DNA of 64,000 nt from Streptomyces sp. SAT1 (GTDB lineage: Bacteria > Actinomycetota > Actinomycetes > Streptomycetales > Streptomycetaceae): contig NZ_CP015849.1 of assembly GCF_001654495.1 (NCBI RefSeq), forward strand, positions 1,998,501-2,062,500, written 5' to 3'. Of the stretch, positions 17,759 through 26,670 are shown in pieces. The translations under genes and the position numbers were made by a program. How positions within the stretch are numbered: the stretch's first letter is position 1; each line of letters opens with the position of its first letter. A model generated the notes under the pieces. The model searched no databases, was not told the DNA's origin, and was given only the letters and a program-made list of their open reading frames with translations.

Positions 17759-18502
17759 TCAGTGGCGCAGCGGCCAGGCCGGGGCCGGGTGGCCGGGCTC
17801 GTCCGCGGTGTGGCGGGCGCAGGCGTCGGTGAGGGTCTCCAGGAGGGTGAGCGGGTCCGGGAGGGGGTGCTCGGGGCCGTGCCCCGCGAGCCAGCGCACC
17901 GCGCGGTCCGCGTCACCGGGCAGCCGGGCCGGCGGGACCAGGACGTACGAGCCCCGGCAGTGCCAGCGCAGTCCGGGGTGTTCGTCCATGGTCTCCGGGT
18001 GGCAGTCCAGCTCGCACGGCCACCACTCGTCCTCGTCCTCGGGGGTGCCGCGGGTGAGGGTGAAGAACAGCATGCGCCCGTCGTCGCTCTCCGCGACCGG
18101 GCCCACCTCCACCCCGCCGAGCCGCAGCCGCTCCAGCGCCGCCCGCCCGGCCTCCAGCGGCACGTCCAGGACGTCGTGGGCCATGCCGGTGGCGGTGATG
18201 AAGTTCGCCTCGGGCTGGTGCCTGGCCCAGCGCTCGACCTGGGCGCGGTCGGTGGTGGACTGCGTCTGCCAGGCGAACGACACCGGGTGCCGGGCGGGGG
18301 TGGGACAGCCGACGCGGTCACAGGAACAGCCGTAGCCGATCCCCGGGTGCGCGGCGGGTGCGAGGGGCAGTCCCGCGCCGGCGGCGGCGAGCAGCAGGGC
18401 CTCCCGGCCGCCGTCCCCGGCGGGCTGCTTCGGGCGGCGTCCGCGCAGCCACTGGGAGATTTTGCCCTGCCGGCCGCTGTGACCGCCGAACTCCGCGCTC
18501 AT
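17759..18502 (-). CDS. Bifunctional DNA primase/polymerase (prim-pol) domain protein
   Basis: This 247-residue protein resembles the stand-alone prim-pol N-domain proteins common in Streptomyces. An early Cys-rich knuckle (CSCDRVGC) is followed by PTPARHPVSFAWQ and WARHQPEANFITATG, the blocks of the AEP-type nucleotide-binding fold. The acidic run EDEDEWWPCELDCHPE contributes further Cys residues. The usual hhDhD catalytic metal motif of active AEP polymerases is hard to see, so activity is uncertain. It converges with the efe operon. Confidence 0.78.
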   Translation of the reverse strand: MSAEFGGHSGRQGKISQWLRGRRPKQPAGDGGREALLLAAAGAGLPLAPAAHPGIGYGCSCDRVGCPTPARHPVSFAWQTQSTTDRAQVERWARHQPEANFITATGMAHDVLDVPLEAGRAALERLRLGGVEVGPVAESDDGRMLFFTLTRGTPEDEDEWWPCELDCHPETMDEHPGLRWHCRGSYVLVPPARLPGDADRAVRWLAGHGPEHPLPDPLTLLETLTDACARHTADEPGHPAPAWPLRH

Positions 18503-18712
18503 CTATCCCCTCGCCTCGCTGTGTGGACAGCTTGCTCCGTGGCTCTCCATGGTCCCACCATCCTGCGCCTTCGGTGACCGGAGCCGGTATCCGGGGTCGG
18601 GGCAGGGCGTCTTCGCGGGGCTCACACGGCGCACGGGCCGGGGCTCACCCCGGCGCACGGCGGGTGTCCGGCAGGGGGTGCGGGTGTCCGGTACGGGGGC
18701 GCGGGCAGCGGT

Positions 18713-19348
18713 TCAGCGCGGGGCGAGTCCGTACAGCGCGTAGTCGACGAGGGTGTCGGTGTACGCGTAGGTGAGCAGGCCGGTGTGCTGGAGCCAGCGC
18801 TGGGCGACCGGGGAGACGAAGAGTTCCAGGGCGATGCGCGGGTCGATGTCGGGGCGTACGGCTCCGCTCTCCTGCGCGGAGCGCAGTCTGTGCACGTACA
18901 GCTGGAGCTGGGGTTCCAGCAGCCGGGCCACGAGTTCCCGGCTGAGCTGCTCGTTCACCAGTCCCTCGGCGGCGAGCGCGCGCGAGGGCGCCTCGAACCT
19001 CGGGTCGAGCAGCCCGTCGACGGTGGCGCGCAGCACGGCCTTCAGGTCGGCGGCGAGGTCGCCGGTGTCCGGGATGCTTCCCTGCGCCTCCGCCGCCCCG
19101 CCCAGTTTCTCCCCGCTCTGCCGCGCGCCCTGCTCGGCGAGGTCGAGGAAGGCGTCCAGGAGCACGTCGGCCTTCGACGTCCACCAGCGGTAGATGGTCT
19201 GCTTGCCGACGCCGGCCCGTGCGGCGATGCCCTCGATCGTGGTCCTTGGGTAGCCGTTCTCGGCGACCAGCGCGAGCGCGGCCTCGTAGATCGCCCGGCG
19301 CGACTTCTCGCTGCGGCGGGAGGCGTCGGGGGTGGGCTTCTTGACCAT
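18713..19348 (-). CDS. TetR/AcrR family transcriptional regulator
   Basis: The 211-residue repressor has the N-terminal helix-turn-helix at residues 15-60 (RRAIYEAALALVAENGY, then TTIEGIAARAGVGKQTIYRWW, a classic TetR recognition helix). The rest is an all-helical ligand and dimer domain. The ATG at 19346-19348 was chosen for the Lys/Arg leader typical of the family. A perfect palindrome lies 23 bases upstream, and the guanidino-hydrolase-like gene runs divergently, so autoregulation and control of that gene are likely. Confidence 0.88.
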   Translation of the reverse strand: MVKKPTPDASRRSEKSRRAIYEAALALVAENGYPRTTIEGIAARAGVGKQTIYRWWTSKADVLLDAFLDLAEQGARQSGEKLGGAAEAQGSIPDTGDLAADLKAVLRATVDGLLDPRFEAPSRALAAEGLVNEQLSRELVARLLEPQLQLYVHRLRSAQESGAVRPDIDPRIALELFVSPVAQRWLQHTGLLTYAYTDTLVDYALYGLAPR

Positions 19349-19370
19349 GCCGCGACGGTAGCAGGGGGCT

Positions 19371-19385
19371 GAGACGGGCCGTCTC
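19371..19385. promoter_or_regulatory. Palindromic operator, probably of the adjacent TetR
   Basis: GAGACGGGCCGTCTC is a perfect six-bp palindrome around GGC. Its position between the tetR start and the divergent gene, and its form, fit a TetR-family operator. Confidence 0.6.
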
Positions 19386-19549
19386 GCCACCGGGCGTCCC
19401 GGGCGCCACCCGCGTGGGCGAAGGCGGCGGTCCGGCCCGCGCGCGGCGGCGGCGCCCGGCGCACCATGGCAGCGAGCGTCCCGCGGCCGAGCACGCGGGC
19501 ACGCCGTCGCCGCGCCGACCCCGCGCCCGCCGTCTCCGAGGAGGCCGCC

Positions 19550-20392
19550 TTGGCCCGTCCCCGCCGCGCCACTGCCCGGCGCTACCTGATGTGCCCGCCC
19601 GTGCGCTTCGCCCACTCCGCCGCCGCCCGCACGCCCGGCGCGGGCACGGACCCGGCGGACGCTGCGGGCGCGGCCGACACCTCGGCGGCGCTCGCCCAGT
19701 GGGAGCGGCTGCGCGAGGTGTACCGGTCGCTCGGGCACACGGTGGAGGTGCTGGTCCCCGAGCCGGGTCTGCCGGACATGGTGTGCACGGCGGACGGCGC
19801 GCTCGTCGTGGACGGGCGGGTCCTCGGCGCCCGGTCCGCCCGGCCGCGCCGGGAGCGGGAGGAGGAGGCGCAGCTGCGCTGGTTCGCCGGGCACGGCTTC
19901 GCCCGGCTGCGCCTGCCCGAGCACGGCAACGCGGGCGAGGGCGACTTCGCGGTGACCGCCTCGTACCTGCTGGCCGGGCGCGGCTTCCGCGCCGGTCCGC
20001 TCGCCCACGGCGAGGCGCAGGAGTTCCTGGGCCGTCCCGTGATCGGCCTGGAACTGACCGACCCGCGCCGTCCCCGCCTCGGTCTCGCGCTGGCCGTCCT
20101 CGACGACGCGGCCGACGAGGTGGCGTACCACCCGCCCGCCTTCTCCCCCGGCAGCCGCGAGGTGCTGCGCCGCCTCTTCCCCGACGCCCTGCTCGTGGGC
20201 GAGGAGGACGCCGCCGCCTTCGCCCTGGACGCCGTCGGCGACGGACTGCACGTGGTGCTGCCGCGCACGGCGGCAGCCGGTCTGGACGCCGCGCTGCGGG
20301 AGCGCGGCTTCGCACCGGTCGGCGTGGAGATCGGCGAACTGCGCAAGGCCGGCGGCGGGGTGCGGCGCTGCTCCCTGGAGCTGCGCGGCTGA
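19550..20392 (+). CDS. DDAH/amidinotransferase-fold protein lacking catalytic residues
   Basis: The 280-residue protein starts at TTG 19550, preceded by GAGGAGG five bases away. An ATG at 19466 has no ribosome site. It aligns along its length with the dimethylarginine dimethylaminohydrolase/amidinotransferase family (RRYLMCPP, LPDMVCTADGALVVDG, GEGDFAV, AFSPGSREVL, GEEDAAAFALDAV, AGGGVRRCSLEL). Two catalytic positions differ as I remember the family. The block usually reading FYHLDTALAV is RPRLGLALAV, so the catalytic His is Arg. In the C-terminal GGGV-x-C motif the Cys position is Arg, with a Cys one residue later. The INPWM substrate block near the N-terminus is also missing. It may be a pseudoenzyme or binding protein. 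It is divergent from tetR. Confidence 0.78.
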   Translation: MARPRRATARRYLMCPPVRFAHSAAARTPGAGTDPADAAGAADTSAALAQWERLREVYRSLGHTVEVLVPEPGLPDMVCTADGALVVDGRVLGARSARPRREREEEAQLRWFAGHGFARLRLPEHGNAGEGDFAVTASYLLAGRGFRAGPLAHGEAQEFLGRPVIGLELTDPRRPRLGLALAVLDDAADEVAYHPPAFSPGSREVLRRLFPDALLVGEEDAAAFALDAVGDGLHVVLPRTAAAGLDAALRERGFAPVGVEIGELRKAGGGVRRCSLELRG

Positions 20393-20638
20393 ACGCCGGG
20401 TCGGGGGTGGGGGGGGGCGGCGGCGGGCGCCTCGACCGGGACCGGCCGGGGCCGGGCCTACGGACCGCCTTGCGCGCCCCCGAAGCCGACGGCAAGGCAG
20501 ACGCAGCCTCCTGCGACCGCGCGCCCGGCCCGCAACGCTCGGCCCCAGCCCTGACCCCGGCCCCGGCCCCTGCCCCGGCCCGGCGATGCGGGTCGCAGGC
20601 GACCGGGTGCGGCGGGCGGTGGGCCCGCGCCGTGCCGG

Positions 20639-21652
20639 TCAGTCCCCGTACCGTGCGCCGTCCTGAGGGGGCCAGGCGGCGCCCCAGTCGGTGTCCCGGG
20701 CCGCCTTGTAGAGGTCGCCGTGGCGTTTGGTGACCGTACGGCGGTGCAGTTGCTCGTCCGTCTCGCACAGGTCCAGCAGGACCTGCCCCTTGCGGATCTG
20801 GGGGCGCCGTACGACGCGGGCAGGCGCGGGGGCGGGGGCGGCGCGGGTGGCGGCGACGTAGCTGAACTTCTCGTCCTCGTAGGCGAGCGAGCCGCCCTTG
20901 ACCTGGCGGTGCAGCGAGGAGCGGCTGACCCGGGCCGAGAAGTGGCACCAGTCGGTGCCGGGCACGATCGGGCAGGCGGCGCTGTGCGGGCAGGGCGCGG
21001 CGACGCGGAAGCCGGCCGCGACGAGCCGGTCGCGGGCCTCGATGATCCGGGCGTAGCCGTCGGGGGTGCCGGGCTCGACGACCACGACGGCCCCGGTGGC
21101 GGACGCGGCGGCGGCAGCGGCGTCGACGACGGCCGCCCGGTCCGCCGCGGTCAGTTCGCCCAGGACGTAGGAGACGGTGACGAGGTCGCTCTCGTCCAGG
21201 GCGAGCGCGGCGCCGATCCGGGCCCGCCGCCAGGTCGCGTCGCGCAGGTCCGGGTGGGCCGCGGCGATCTCCCGGCCCAGGGTGAGCGCGGGTTCGGCCC
21301 AGTCGAGCACGGTCACCGGCCGCGTCCCGGGCCAGGTGTCGGCGACGGCCCAGGTGGCGGCGCCGGTGCCGCCGCCGACGTCGACGTGGCCGCCGGGCGT
21401 CCAGCCGGGTACGGCCGCCGCGAACTCGGCGAGCGCCGAGCGGACCGCCTCGAAGGTGGCCGGCATCCGGTAGGCGGCGTACGCGGCCACGTCGGCGCGG
21501 TCGCGCAGGATCGGCGCGTCGGTCGGGGTGGTGCCCCGGTAGTTCGCGATCAGCCGCTCCACGGCGCCCGCGGCCTGCCGCGGCGGCAGTCCGTCGAGCA
21601 GACCGGAGAGCGCGCCCCGGAGGGTCTCCGAGGCAAGTACGACGTCGTTCAC
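20639..21652 (-). CDS. Rsm22-like small-subunit ribosomal methyltransferase family protein
   Basis: The 337-residue protein has a Rossmann methyltransferase core with the SAM loop VDVGGGTGAATWA (about residues 88-100). The Rsm22-type C-terminal Cys cluster follows: CPHSAACPI and DWCHFS (about residues 228-247), a likely Fe-S or zinc site. A conserved EDEKFSYVA block is also present. Members act on, or assemble with, the small ribosomal subunit in mitochondria; the bacterial role is not well established. It stands alone, with a 246-base GC-rich gap to the gene upstream in map order. Confidence 0.85.
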   Translation of the reverse strand: MNDVVLASETLRGALSGLLDGLPPRQAAGAVERLIANYRGTTPTDAPILRDRADVAAYAAYRMPATFEAVRSALAEFAAAVPGWTPGGHVDVGGGTGAATWAVADTWPGTRPVTVLDWAEPALTLGREIAAAHPDLRDATWRRARIGAALALDESDLVTVSYVLGELTAADRAAVVDAAAAAASATGAVVVVEPGTPDGYARIIEARDRLVAAGFRVAAPCPHSAACPIVPGTDWCHFSARVSRSSLHRQVKGGSLAYEDEKFSYVAATRAAPAPAPARVVRRPQIRKGQVLLDLCETDEQLHRRTVTKRHGDLYKAARDTDWGAAWPPQDGARYGD

Positions 21653-21718
21653 CGCACGATTCTCTCAGCCGGTACGGGGTGCTCGGGGCCGCCTGATCCG
21701 GGGCGGCCCCGGGCCCGC

Positions 21719-22867
21719 TCAGGTCCCGCGTGCGGCCCGTACGCCCCGGACCGCCCGCGCGAGCCGGGTGGCCGCCGCCGCCCGCGGCCGGTTGTCGGGG
21801 CGCCGCCGGCGCGGGTGCACGGTGGTGGCCAGCAGCACCAGGAAGGTGTCGGTGGCCGGGTCGAGGACGAGGGACGTCCCGGTGAACCCGGCGTGCCCGG
21901 CCGCGCCCCGCCCGGCCAGCTCCCCCATGAAGCGCGGCTCGTCCACGGCGAAGCCGAGCCCCGGCGGGGCCAGGAGCAGTTCGACGAGGTCGGGGCCGAG
22001 GATGCGGGCCGATCCGTAGGAGCCGCCCGCCAGCAGGGCGCGGCAGAAGACGGCGAGGTCGGTGGCCGTGGAGAACAGGCCCGCGTGCCCGGCGACCCCG
22101 CCCAGCGCCCAGGCGTTCTCGTCGTGGACCGCGCCGCGCAGCATGCCCCTGTCGGCCTTGGCCCAGGGCCGCCGCTGGTCCTCGGTGGCCGCCGCGCCGG
22201 GGCAGGGCCCGAAGCGGGTGGCCGTCATGCCGAGCGGGCGCGTGATCCCCTCGTGGACCAGGACGTCCAGGGGGCGGCCCGTGACGCGTTCCAGCACATG
22301 CTGGAGCAGCAGCAGGTTCAGGTCGGAGTACGTGTAGGTGCCGGGCACCCCGACGGGGGGTTCGGCGCGCAGCCGGGCGAGCCGGGCGGCCTGGTCGGGG
22401 CAGTCGTACAGCGGGATCTCGGGCCGCAGCCCGGAGGTGTGGGTGAGCAGTTGCCGCACGGTGACGCCGTGTGCGGCGGCGGCGTGGAACTCGGGGAGAT
22501 AGGCGCCCACCTTCGCGTCCACGCCGAGCGTGCCCCGTTCGATCTGCTGCACCGCGGCGACCGCCGTGAACAGCTTGGTGACGGAGGCCAGGTCGAAGGG
22601 GGTGGCGACGGTCATGGGGACGCGTTCGTCGGGCGGGAGTTCGACGCCCCGGTCGGTGGCGGGGTCGTAGGACGCGTACCGTACGGCCCAGCCGGCGGCC
22701 TCCGCGACGGCGATCACCGGGCCGCGTCCGGCGACCACGACGGCGCCCGCCGCCCAGGGGTGCTCGCCCTCGGTGGCGGCGCGCACCTCGCGGACGAGGT
22801 GGCGCAGTTCGGCGGGGTCGAGCCCGGCCCGCTCGGGGCTGTCCCGCCGCAGTCTCGACGCGCTCAG
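21719..22867 (-). CDS. Serine hydrolase, beta-lactamase/penicillin-binding fold, likely CTG start
   Basis: The 382-residue protein carries SxxK in DLASVTKLF (nucleophile Ser), YxN in YSDLN and a third-motif region HAGFTG, the layout of class C beta-lactamase-like hydrolases and esterases. No signal peptide is seen, so it may be cytosolic. No ATG, GTG or TTG fits: the nearest in-frame GTGs are at 22975, deep inside the MFS gene, and at 22786, past conserved-looking sequence. CTG 22867 overlaps the MFS stop as CTGA and has AAGGAG seven bases upstream, so I take it as the start. It forms an operon with the MFS gene. Confidence 0.82.
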   Translation of the reverse strand: MSASRLRRDSPERAGLDPAELRHLVREVRAATEGEHPWAAGAVVVAGRGPVIAVAEAAGWAVRYASYDPATDRGVELPPDERVPMTVATPFDLASVTKLFTAVAAVQQIERGTLGVDAKVGAYLPEFHAAAAHGVTVRQLLTHTSGLRPEIPLYDCPDQAARLARLRAEPPVGVPGTYTYSDLNLLLLQHVLERVTGRPLDVLVHEGITRPLGMTATRFGPCPGAAATEDQRRPWAKADRGMLRGAVHDENAWALGGVAGHAGLFSTATDLAVFCRALLAGGSYGSARILGPDLVELLLAPPGLGFAVDEPRFMGELAGRGAAGHAGFTGTSLVLDPATDTFLVLLATTVHPRRRRPDNRPRAAAATRLARAVRGVRAARGT

Positions 22868-24333
22868 CTGTCCGCTCCTTCGGCTCCCTCTGCTGCCCCT
22901 GCTGTTCCTGCTTCCCCTGCTGTTCCTGATGCCTCCGCTGCCGCTGCCGCCGCCGGTGTGCTCCAGGGACGGCACATTCCCACGAAGCAGCCGAGCGCCA
23001 CCAGAGCCGCGGCCAGTTGGACCACGGCCATGGGTACGGCGGTGTGCTCCCCGGCGATCCCGACCAGCGGGGAGGCGACCGCGCCGATCAGGAAGGAGGA
23101 GGCACCGAGCAGGGCGGAGGCGGACCCGGCGTTGCGCTTGGTGCGCATCAGGGCGAGCGTCTGGGTGTTGGGCAGGGTGATGCCCATGGCGGACATCAGC
23201 ACGAACAGCGCGGCGGCCACCGGGATCAGACCCACGTCGCCGAAGGCGCCCGCGGCCATCAGCAGCAGCGCGGTGGCCGCCGTGATGACGACGAGGAGGC
23301 CCGCGCCCAGCACCCGGTCCATGCGGAGCCGGCCGACCAGCACCGCGCCGTTGAGCTGGCCGACGGCGACCAGGCCGATCGAGTTCAGCCCGAACAGCAG
23401 GCTGAACGTCTGCGGGGAGGCGCCGTAGATCTCCTGGATCACGAACGGCGAGGCCGATATGTAGGCGAACAGGGAGGCGAAGGCGAAGCCGCCCGCGATC
23501 AGGTAGCCGGTGAAGACGCGGTCGGCGAGCAGCCGCCGCATCGAGCCCAGCGCCTCGCCGACGCCGCCCTCGTGCCGGGCGGCCGGCGGCAGCGTCTCGG
23601 GGAGCCGCGCCCACACCACCGCGCCGAGCAGCGCGCCCACCACCGTGAGCACGGCGAACACGCCCCGCCAGTCCGTCACCCGCAGGATCTGCCCGCCGAT
23701 CAGCGGCGCGACGACCGGGGCCACCCCGGAGATCAGCATCAGGGTGGAGAAGAACCGGGCCATGGCCACGCCGTCGTACAGGTCGCGGACGACCGCGCGG
23801 GCGATGACGATGCCGGCCGCGCCCGCGAGGCCCTGCGCCAGCCGCAGCGCGACCAGCGCCTCGACGTTCGGTGCGAGCGCGCACAGGGCGGTGGCCACGA
23901 CGTAGACGGCGAGCCCGGCGAGCAGCGGGCGCCTGCGGCCCCAGCGGTCGCTCATCGGGCCGACGACGAGCTGTCCGAGCGCCATCCCGGCCAGACAGGC
24001 GGTCAGGGTGAGCTGGACGGTCGCGGCGGGCGCGTGGAGGGTGCGGGTGACCTCCGGCAGCGAGGGCAGGTACATGTCCATCGCGAGCGGGGGTGTGGCG
24101 GTCAGGCCGCCCAGGATCAGGGTGACCAGCACACCGGTGCGGCGGGCCGAGCGGTCCGGCGGCGGGGATCCCGGTGACGGCCGGGGCCCAGGTGGCGTCT
24201 GAACTCCCGGCGGTGGCAGGGGCCCCGGTGGCGGCTGAGGTCCCGGCGGTGGCAGGGGTCCCGGTGCCGTCCGCGCGGCGGCCGGCTCCCCCGCGGCCTG
24301 CCTGTGCGGTGCCGACGCCCCACCCTCGGACAT
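22864..24333 (-). CDS. MFS drug transporter, Bcr/CflA family
   Basis: The 489-residue protein starts at the ATG at 24331-24333, chosen for GGGAGGG just before it. Residues 1-60 form a Pro/Gly repeat region of PPPGP units, unusual for the family and probably disordered. Twelve helices follow, starting at VLVTLILGGLTATPPLAMDMYLPSLP. The signatures MDMYLPSLPE and GPMSDRWGRRRPLL (loop 2-3) are typical of Bcr/CflA multidrug exporters. An Ala/Gly/Glu repeat tail ends the protein, overlapping the start of the serine hydrolase. Confidence 0.87.
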   Translation of the reverse strand: MSEGGASAPHRQAAGEPAAARTAPGPLPPPGPQPPPGPLPPPGVQTPPGPRPSPGSPPPDRSARRTGVLVTLILGGLTATPPLAMDMYLPSLPEVTRTLHAPAATVQLTLTACLAGMALGQLVVGPMSDRWGRRRPLLAGLAVYVVATALCALAPNVEALVALRLAQGLAGAAGIVIARAVVRDLYDGVAMARFFSTLMLISGVAPVVAPLIGGQILRVTDWRGVFAVLTVVGALLGAVVWARLPETLPPAARHEGGVGEALGSMRRLLADRVFTGYLIAGGFAFASLFAYISASPFVIQEIYGASPQTFSLLFGLNSIGLVAVGQLNGAVLVGRLRMDRVLGAGLLVVITAATALLLMAAGAFGDVGLIPVAAALFVLMSAMGITLPNTQTLALMRTKRNAGSASALLGASSFLIGAVASPLVGIAGEHTAVPMAVVQLAAALVALGCFVGMCRPWSTPAAAAAAEASGTAGEAGTAGAAEGAEGADS

Positions 24334-24421
24334 GTGTCCCTCCCTCTCCGACTGGTCCGCCACCTATGCTCTCAGCTCGTACACCGTGCCGAGGAACGCA
24401 TGAGCGAGGGTGGGGTCCGTG

Positions 24422-25534
24422 ATGCCTGGAATATCCGGTGGGGCGCAGGAGAAGGTCCGCTGGGGGATCCTCGCGACGGGCGGGATCGCCGCGGCGTTCA
24501 CGGCGGATCTGGTGGACCTGCCGGACGCCGAGGTGGTGGCGGTGGGTTCGCGCCGCGCGGAGTCGGCGCGGGCGTTCGCGGACCGGTTCGGCATCCCGCG
24601 GGCGTACGGCACCTGGGAGGAGCTGGCCCACGACGCCGATCTCGACGTGGTCTACGTCGCCACCCCGCACGTCGCCCACCGGACCGCCGCGGGGCTGTGC
24701 CTTCGGGCCGGGCGGAACGTGCTGTGCGAGAAGCCGTTCACGCTGAACGTGCGCGAGGCCGGTGAACTGGTCGCGCTGGCCCGGCGGCAGGGGCGCTTCC
24801 TGATGGAGGCCATGTGGATGTACTGCAATCCGCTGGTCCGGCGGCTGAAGGCGCTGGTCGACGACGGCGCGATCGGCGAGGTGCGCAGCGTGCGGGCGGA
24901 CTTCGGGCTGACCGGCCCGTTCCCGCCCGCCCACCGGCTGCGCGACCCGCTGCTCGGTGGCGGCGCGCTGCTCGATCTCGGCGTCTACCCGGTGTCGTTC
25001 GCCCATCTGCTGCTCGGCGAGCCGGCGGAGGTGCTGGCCCAGGCGGTGCTCTCCCCCGAGGGTGTCGACCTCCAGACCGGCGCGCTGCTCTCCTGGGACG
25101 GCGGGGCCCTGGCCCAGCTGCACTGCTCGATCACCGGTGATACGGGGACGACGGCCTCGGTCACCGGTTCGCGCGGCCGGATCGACGTGCCGTACGGCTT
25201 CTTCCACCCGGACCGGTTCGTGCTGCACCGCGACGGCCGCGACCCGGAGGAGTTCGCGGCCGACCCGGCGGACGGCCCGCGCAGCACCCTGCGGCACGAG
25301 GCGCTGGAGGTGATGCGGGCGCTGCGGGCGGGCGAGACCGAGTCTCCGCTGGTGCCGCTGGACGGCACGCTCGCGGTGATGCGGACGCTGGACGCCGTCC
25401 GGGAGCGGATCGGGGTCCGCTACCCGGGGGAGCCGGGCGACACGGGTGGGCCGGGAGAGCCGGGCGACAGGGGAGAGCCGGGCGACACGGGGGAGCCGGG
25501 CGAGCCGGTGGGTCCGGTGCTCGCGGGCGCGTGA
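24422..25534 (+). CDS. Gfo/Idh/MocA family oxidoreductase with a collagen-like tail
   Basis: The product has 370 residues from ATG 24422 (GTG 24419 is also possible, with GAGG upstream). The Rossmann domain has [18 protein letters not shown] near residue 13, and the family signature EKPFTLN with the catalytic Lys lies near residue 103. The C-terminal domain contains [21 protein letters not shown]. It should oxidise or reduce a sugar or cyclitol with NAD(P). Residues about 335-365 form a Gly-x-y run ([20 protein letters not shown]) resembling collagen, which is odd for a cytosolic dehydrogenase and probably a repeat expansion. Confidence 0.87.
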   Translation: MPGISGGAQEKVRWGILATGGIAAAFTADLVDLPDAEVVAVGSRRAESARAFADRFGIPRAYGTWEELAHDADLDVVYVATPHVAHRTAAGLCLRAGRNVLCEKPFTLNVREAGELVALARRQGRFLMEAMWMYCNPLVRRLKALVDDGAIGEVRSVRADFGLTGPFPPAHRLRDPLLGGGALLDLGVYPVSFAHLLLGEPAEVLAQAVLSPEGVDLQTGALLSWDGGALAQLHCSITGDTGTTASVTGSRGRIDVPYGFFHPDRFVLHRDGRDPEEFAADPADGPRSTLRHEALEVMRALRAGETESPLVPLDGTLAVMRTLDAVRERIGVRYPGEPGDTGGPGEPGDRGEPGDTGEPGEPVGPVLAGA

Positions 25535-25556
25535 CGGCTGCCCGGCCCGCGTAGGT

Positions 25557-25622
25557 GCGTACGAGTGCGCGGCATCCGTATGGCGGACATGGGATTCCGT
25601 ATGGCGGACCGCGCTCGTACGC
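25557..25622. promoter_or_regulatory. Nested repeat operator region upstream of the SDR gene
   Basis: Two identical 14-bp copies of TCCGTATGGCGGAC lie at 25575-25588 and 25596-25609, a 21-base period. Each contains the inverted pair TCCG / CGGA. They are enclosed by a perfect nine-bp inverted repeat, GCGTACGAG at 25557 and CTCGTACGC at 25614. The block ends nine bases before the SDR start and includes TACGCT, a likely -10. It looks like a multi-site operator; the regulator is unknown. Confidence 0.6.
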
Positions 25623-25631
25623 TCCGGTGGC

Positions 25632-26393
25632 ATGACTGACACCGAGACGTCGAAGACCGCCGTGGTGACGGGCGCGGGTTCCGGCATCGGCCGGGCCGTC
25701 GCCGTGGAACTGCTGCGCGCGGGCTGGTCCGTGGCGCTGGCCGGGCGGCGCGCCGAGCCCCTGGAGGAGACGGCGGCGCTGGTGCCCGGCGCCGCCTCGC
25801 TCACCGTACGCACCGACGTGGCGCGCCCCGAGGACGTGGCCGCGCTGTTCGCGGCGACGGCGGCCCGGTTCGGCCGGGTGGACCTGCTGTTCAACAACGC
25901 GGGCACCTTCGGCCCCGGCGGCGTCCCCGTGGAGGACCTGCCCTACGAGGCGTGGCGGCACGTGGTGGACACCAACCTCAACGGGGCGTTCCTGTGCGCG
26001 CAGGCGGCGTACCGGCAGATGAAGGAGCAGGACCCGCAGGGCGGCCGGATCATCAACAACGGCTCGGTCTCGGCGCACACGCCCCGGCCGCACTCGGCGC
26101 CCTACACCGCCACCAAGCACGCGCTGACCGGCCTGACCAAGGCGCTGTCGCTGGACGGGCGGCCGTACCGGATCGCGGTCGGGCAGATCGACATCGGCAA
26201 CGCGGCCACCGAGATGACGGCCCGGATGGAGGCGGGTGCCCTCCAGGCGGACGGGCGCACGGTGCCGGAGCCGGTGATGGACGTCGCCGATGTGGCGCGC
26301 ACGGTGCGGCACATGGCCGAACTGCCGCTGGAGGCCAACGTCCAGTTCGCGACGGTGCTGGCGACGGCGATGCCGTACGTCGGGCGGGGCTGA
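25632..26393 (+). CDS. Short-chain dehydrogenase/reductase (SDR) family oxidoreductase
   Basis: The 253-residue enzyme has the cofactor motif TGAGSGIG (residues 13-20), the structural NNAG, catalytic Ser in NGSVSAHTP and the YTATK active site (YxxxK). The basic pair GRRAEP after the second strand suggests NADP(H). No substrate can be read from the sequence. It follows the Gfo/Idh gene but has its own elaborate upstream repeat region, so it is probably a separate unit. ATG 25632 is eight bases after a -10-like TACGCT. Confidence 0.88.
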   Translation: MTDTETSKTAVVTGAGSGIGRAVAVELLRAGWSVALAGRRAEPLEETAALVPGAASLTVRTDVARPEDVAALFAATAARFGRVDLLFNNAGTFGPGGVPVEDLPYEAWRHVVDTNLNGAFLCAQAAYRQMKEQDPQGGRIINNGSVSAHTPRPHSAPYTATKHALTGLTKALSLDGRPYRIAVGQIDIGNAATEMTARMEAGALQADGRTVPEPVMDVADVARTVRHMAELPLEANVQFATVLATAMPYVGRG

Positions 26394-26583
26394 GCGGCCG
26401 TACACCGGGCCCGCCCGCCGATGTGGCGCGGCGGCCGTCCACGGACCGGTGCGCACCTCGCGTCCCGCGAGGTCCACCCCCAGCCGGTGCCGTGGAACGG
26501 CCGCCGCCTACCCCCCCTGGACATGGCCTGATGGAAGCTCGGCGCTCCAACTGTGAAGCTCTGGTGAAGGAGAAGCCGAGCAT

Positions 26584-26664
26584 ATGTCGCCGAACGGCCC
26601 GCAGGGTGCGGAGTCTTCTATTCCGTATGTGCAGATCGCGACGGCCTGTCAGCCGCCGCGATGA
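26584..26664 (+). CDS. Possible 26-residue small protein
   Basis: An ATG at 26584 with AAGGAG eleven bases upstream opens a frame of 27 codons ending at TGA. It encodes MSPNGPQGAE, then SSIPYVQIATACQPPR. Base use around it is less GC-extreme than in the flanking genes. It ends just before the convergent D,D-carboxypeptidase stop. It could be a real small peptide or a chance frame; I know no relative. Confidence 0.3.
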   Translation: MSPNGPQGAESSIPYVQIATACQPPR

Positions 26665-26670
26665 CGTGAC

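Noticed and set aside
19466-19549. ATG 19466 as start of the guanidino-hydrolase-like gene
   Set aside because: No ribosome site and an Arg/Pro-rich extension unlike the family; TTG 19550 has GAGGAGG at the right distance.
20400-20640. Gene in the CCCCGGCCCCTG-rich stretch
   Set aside because: Low-complexity GC sequence with no start, ribosome site or codon pattern.
25430-25530. True collagen-like surface domain on the Gfo/Idh protein
   Set aside because: No signal peptide or membrane helix; the Gly-x-y run is short and fits a slippage expansion.
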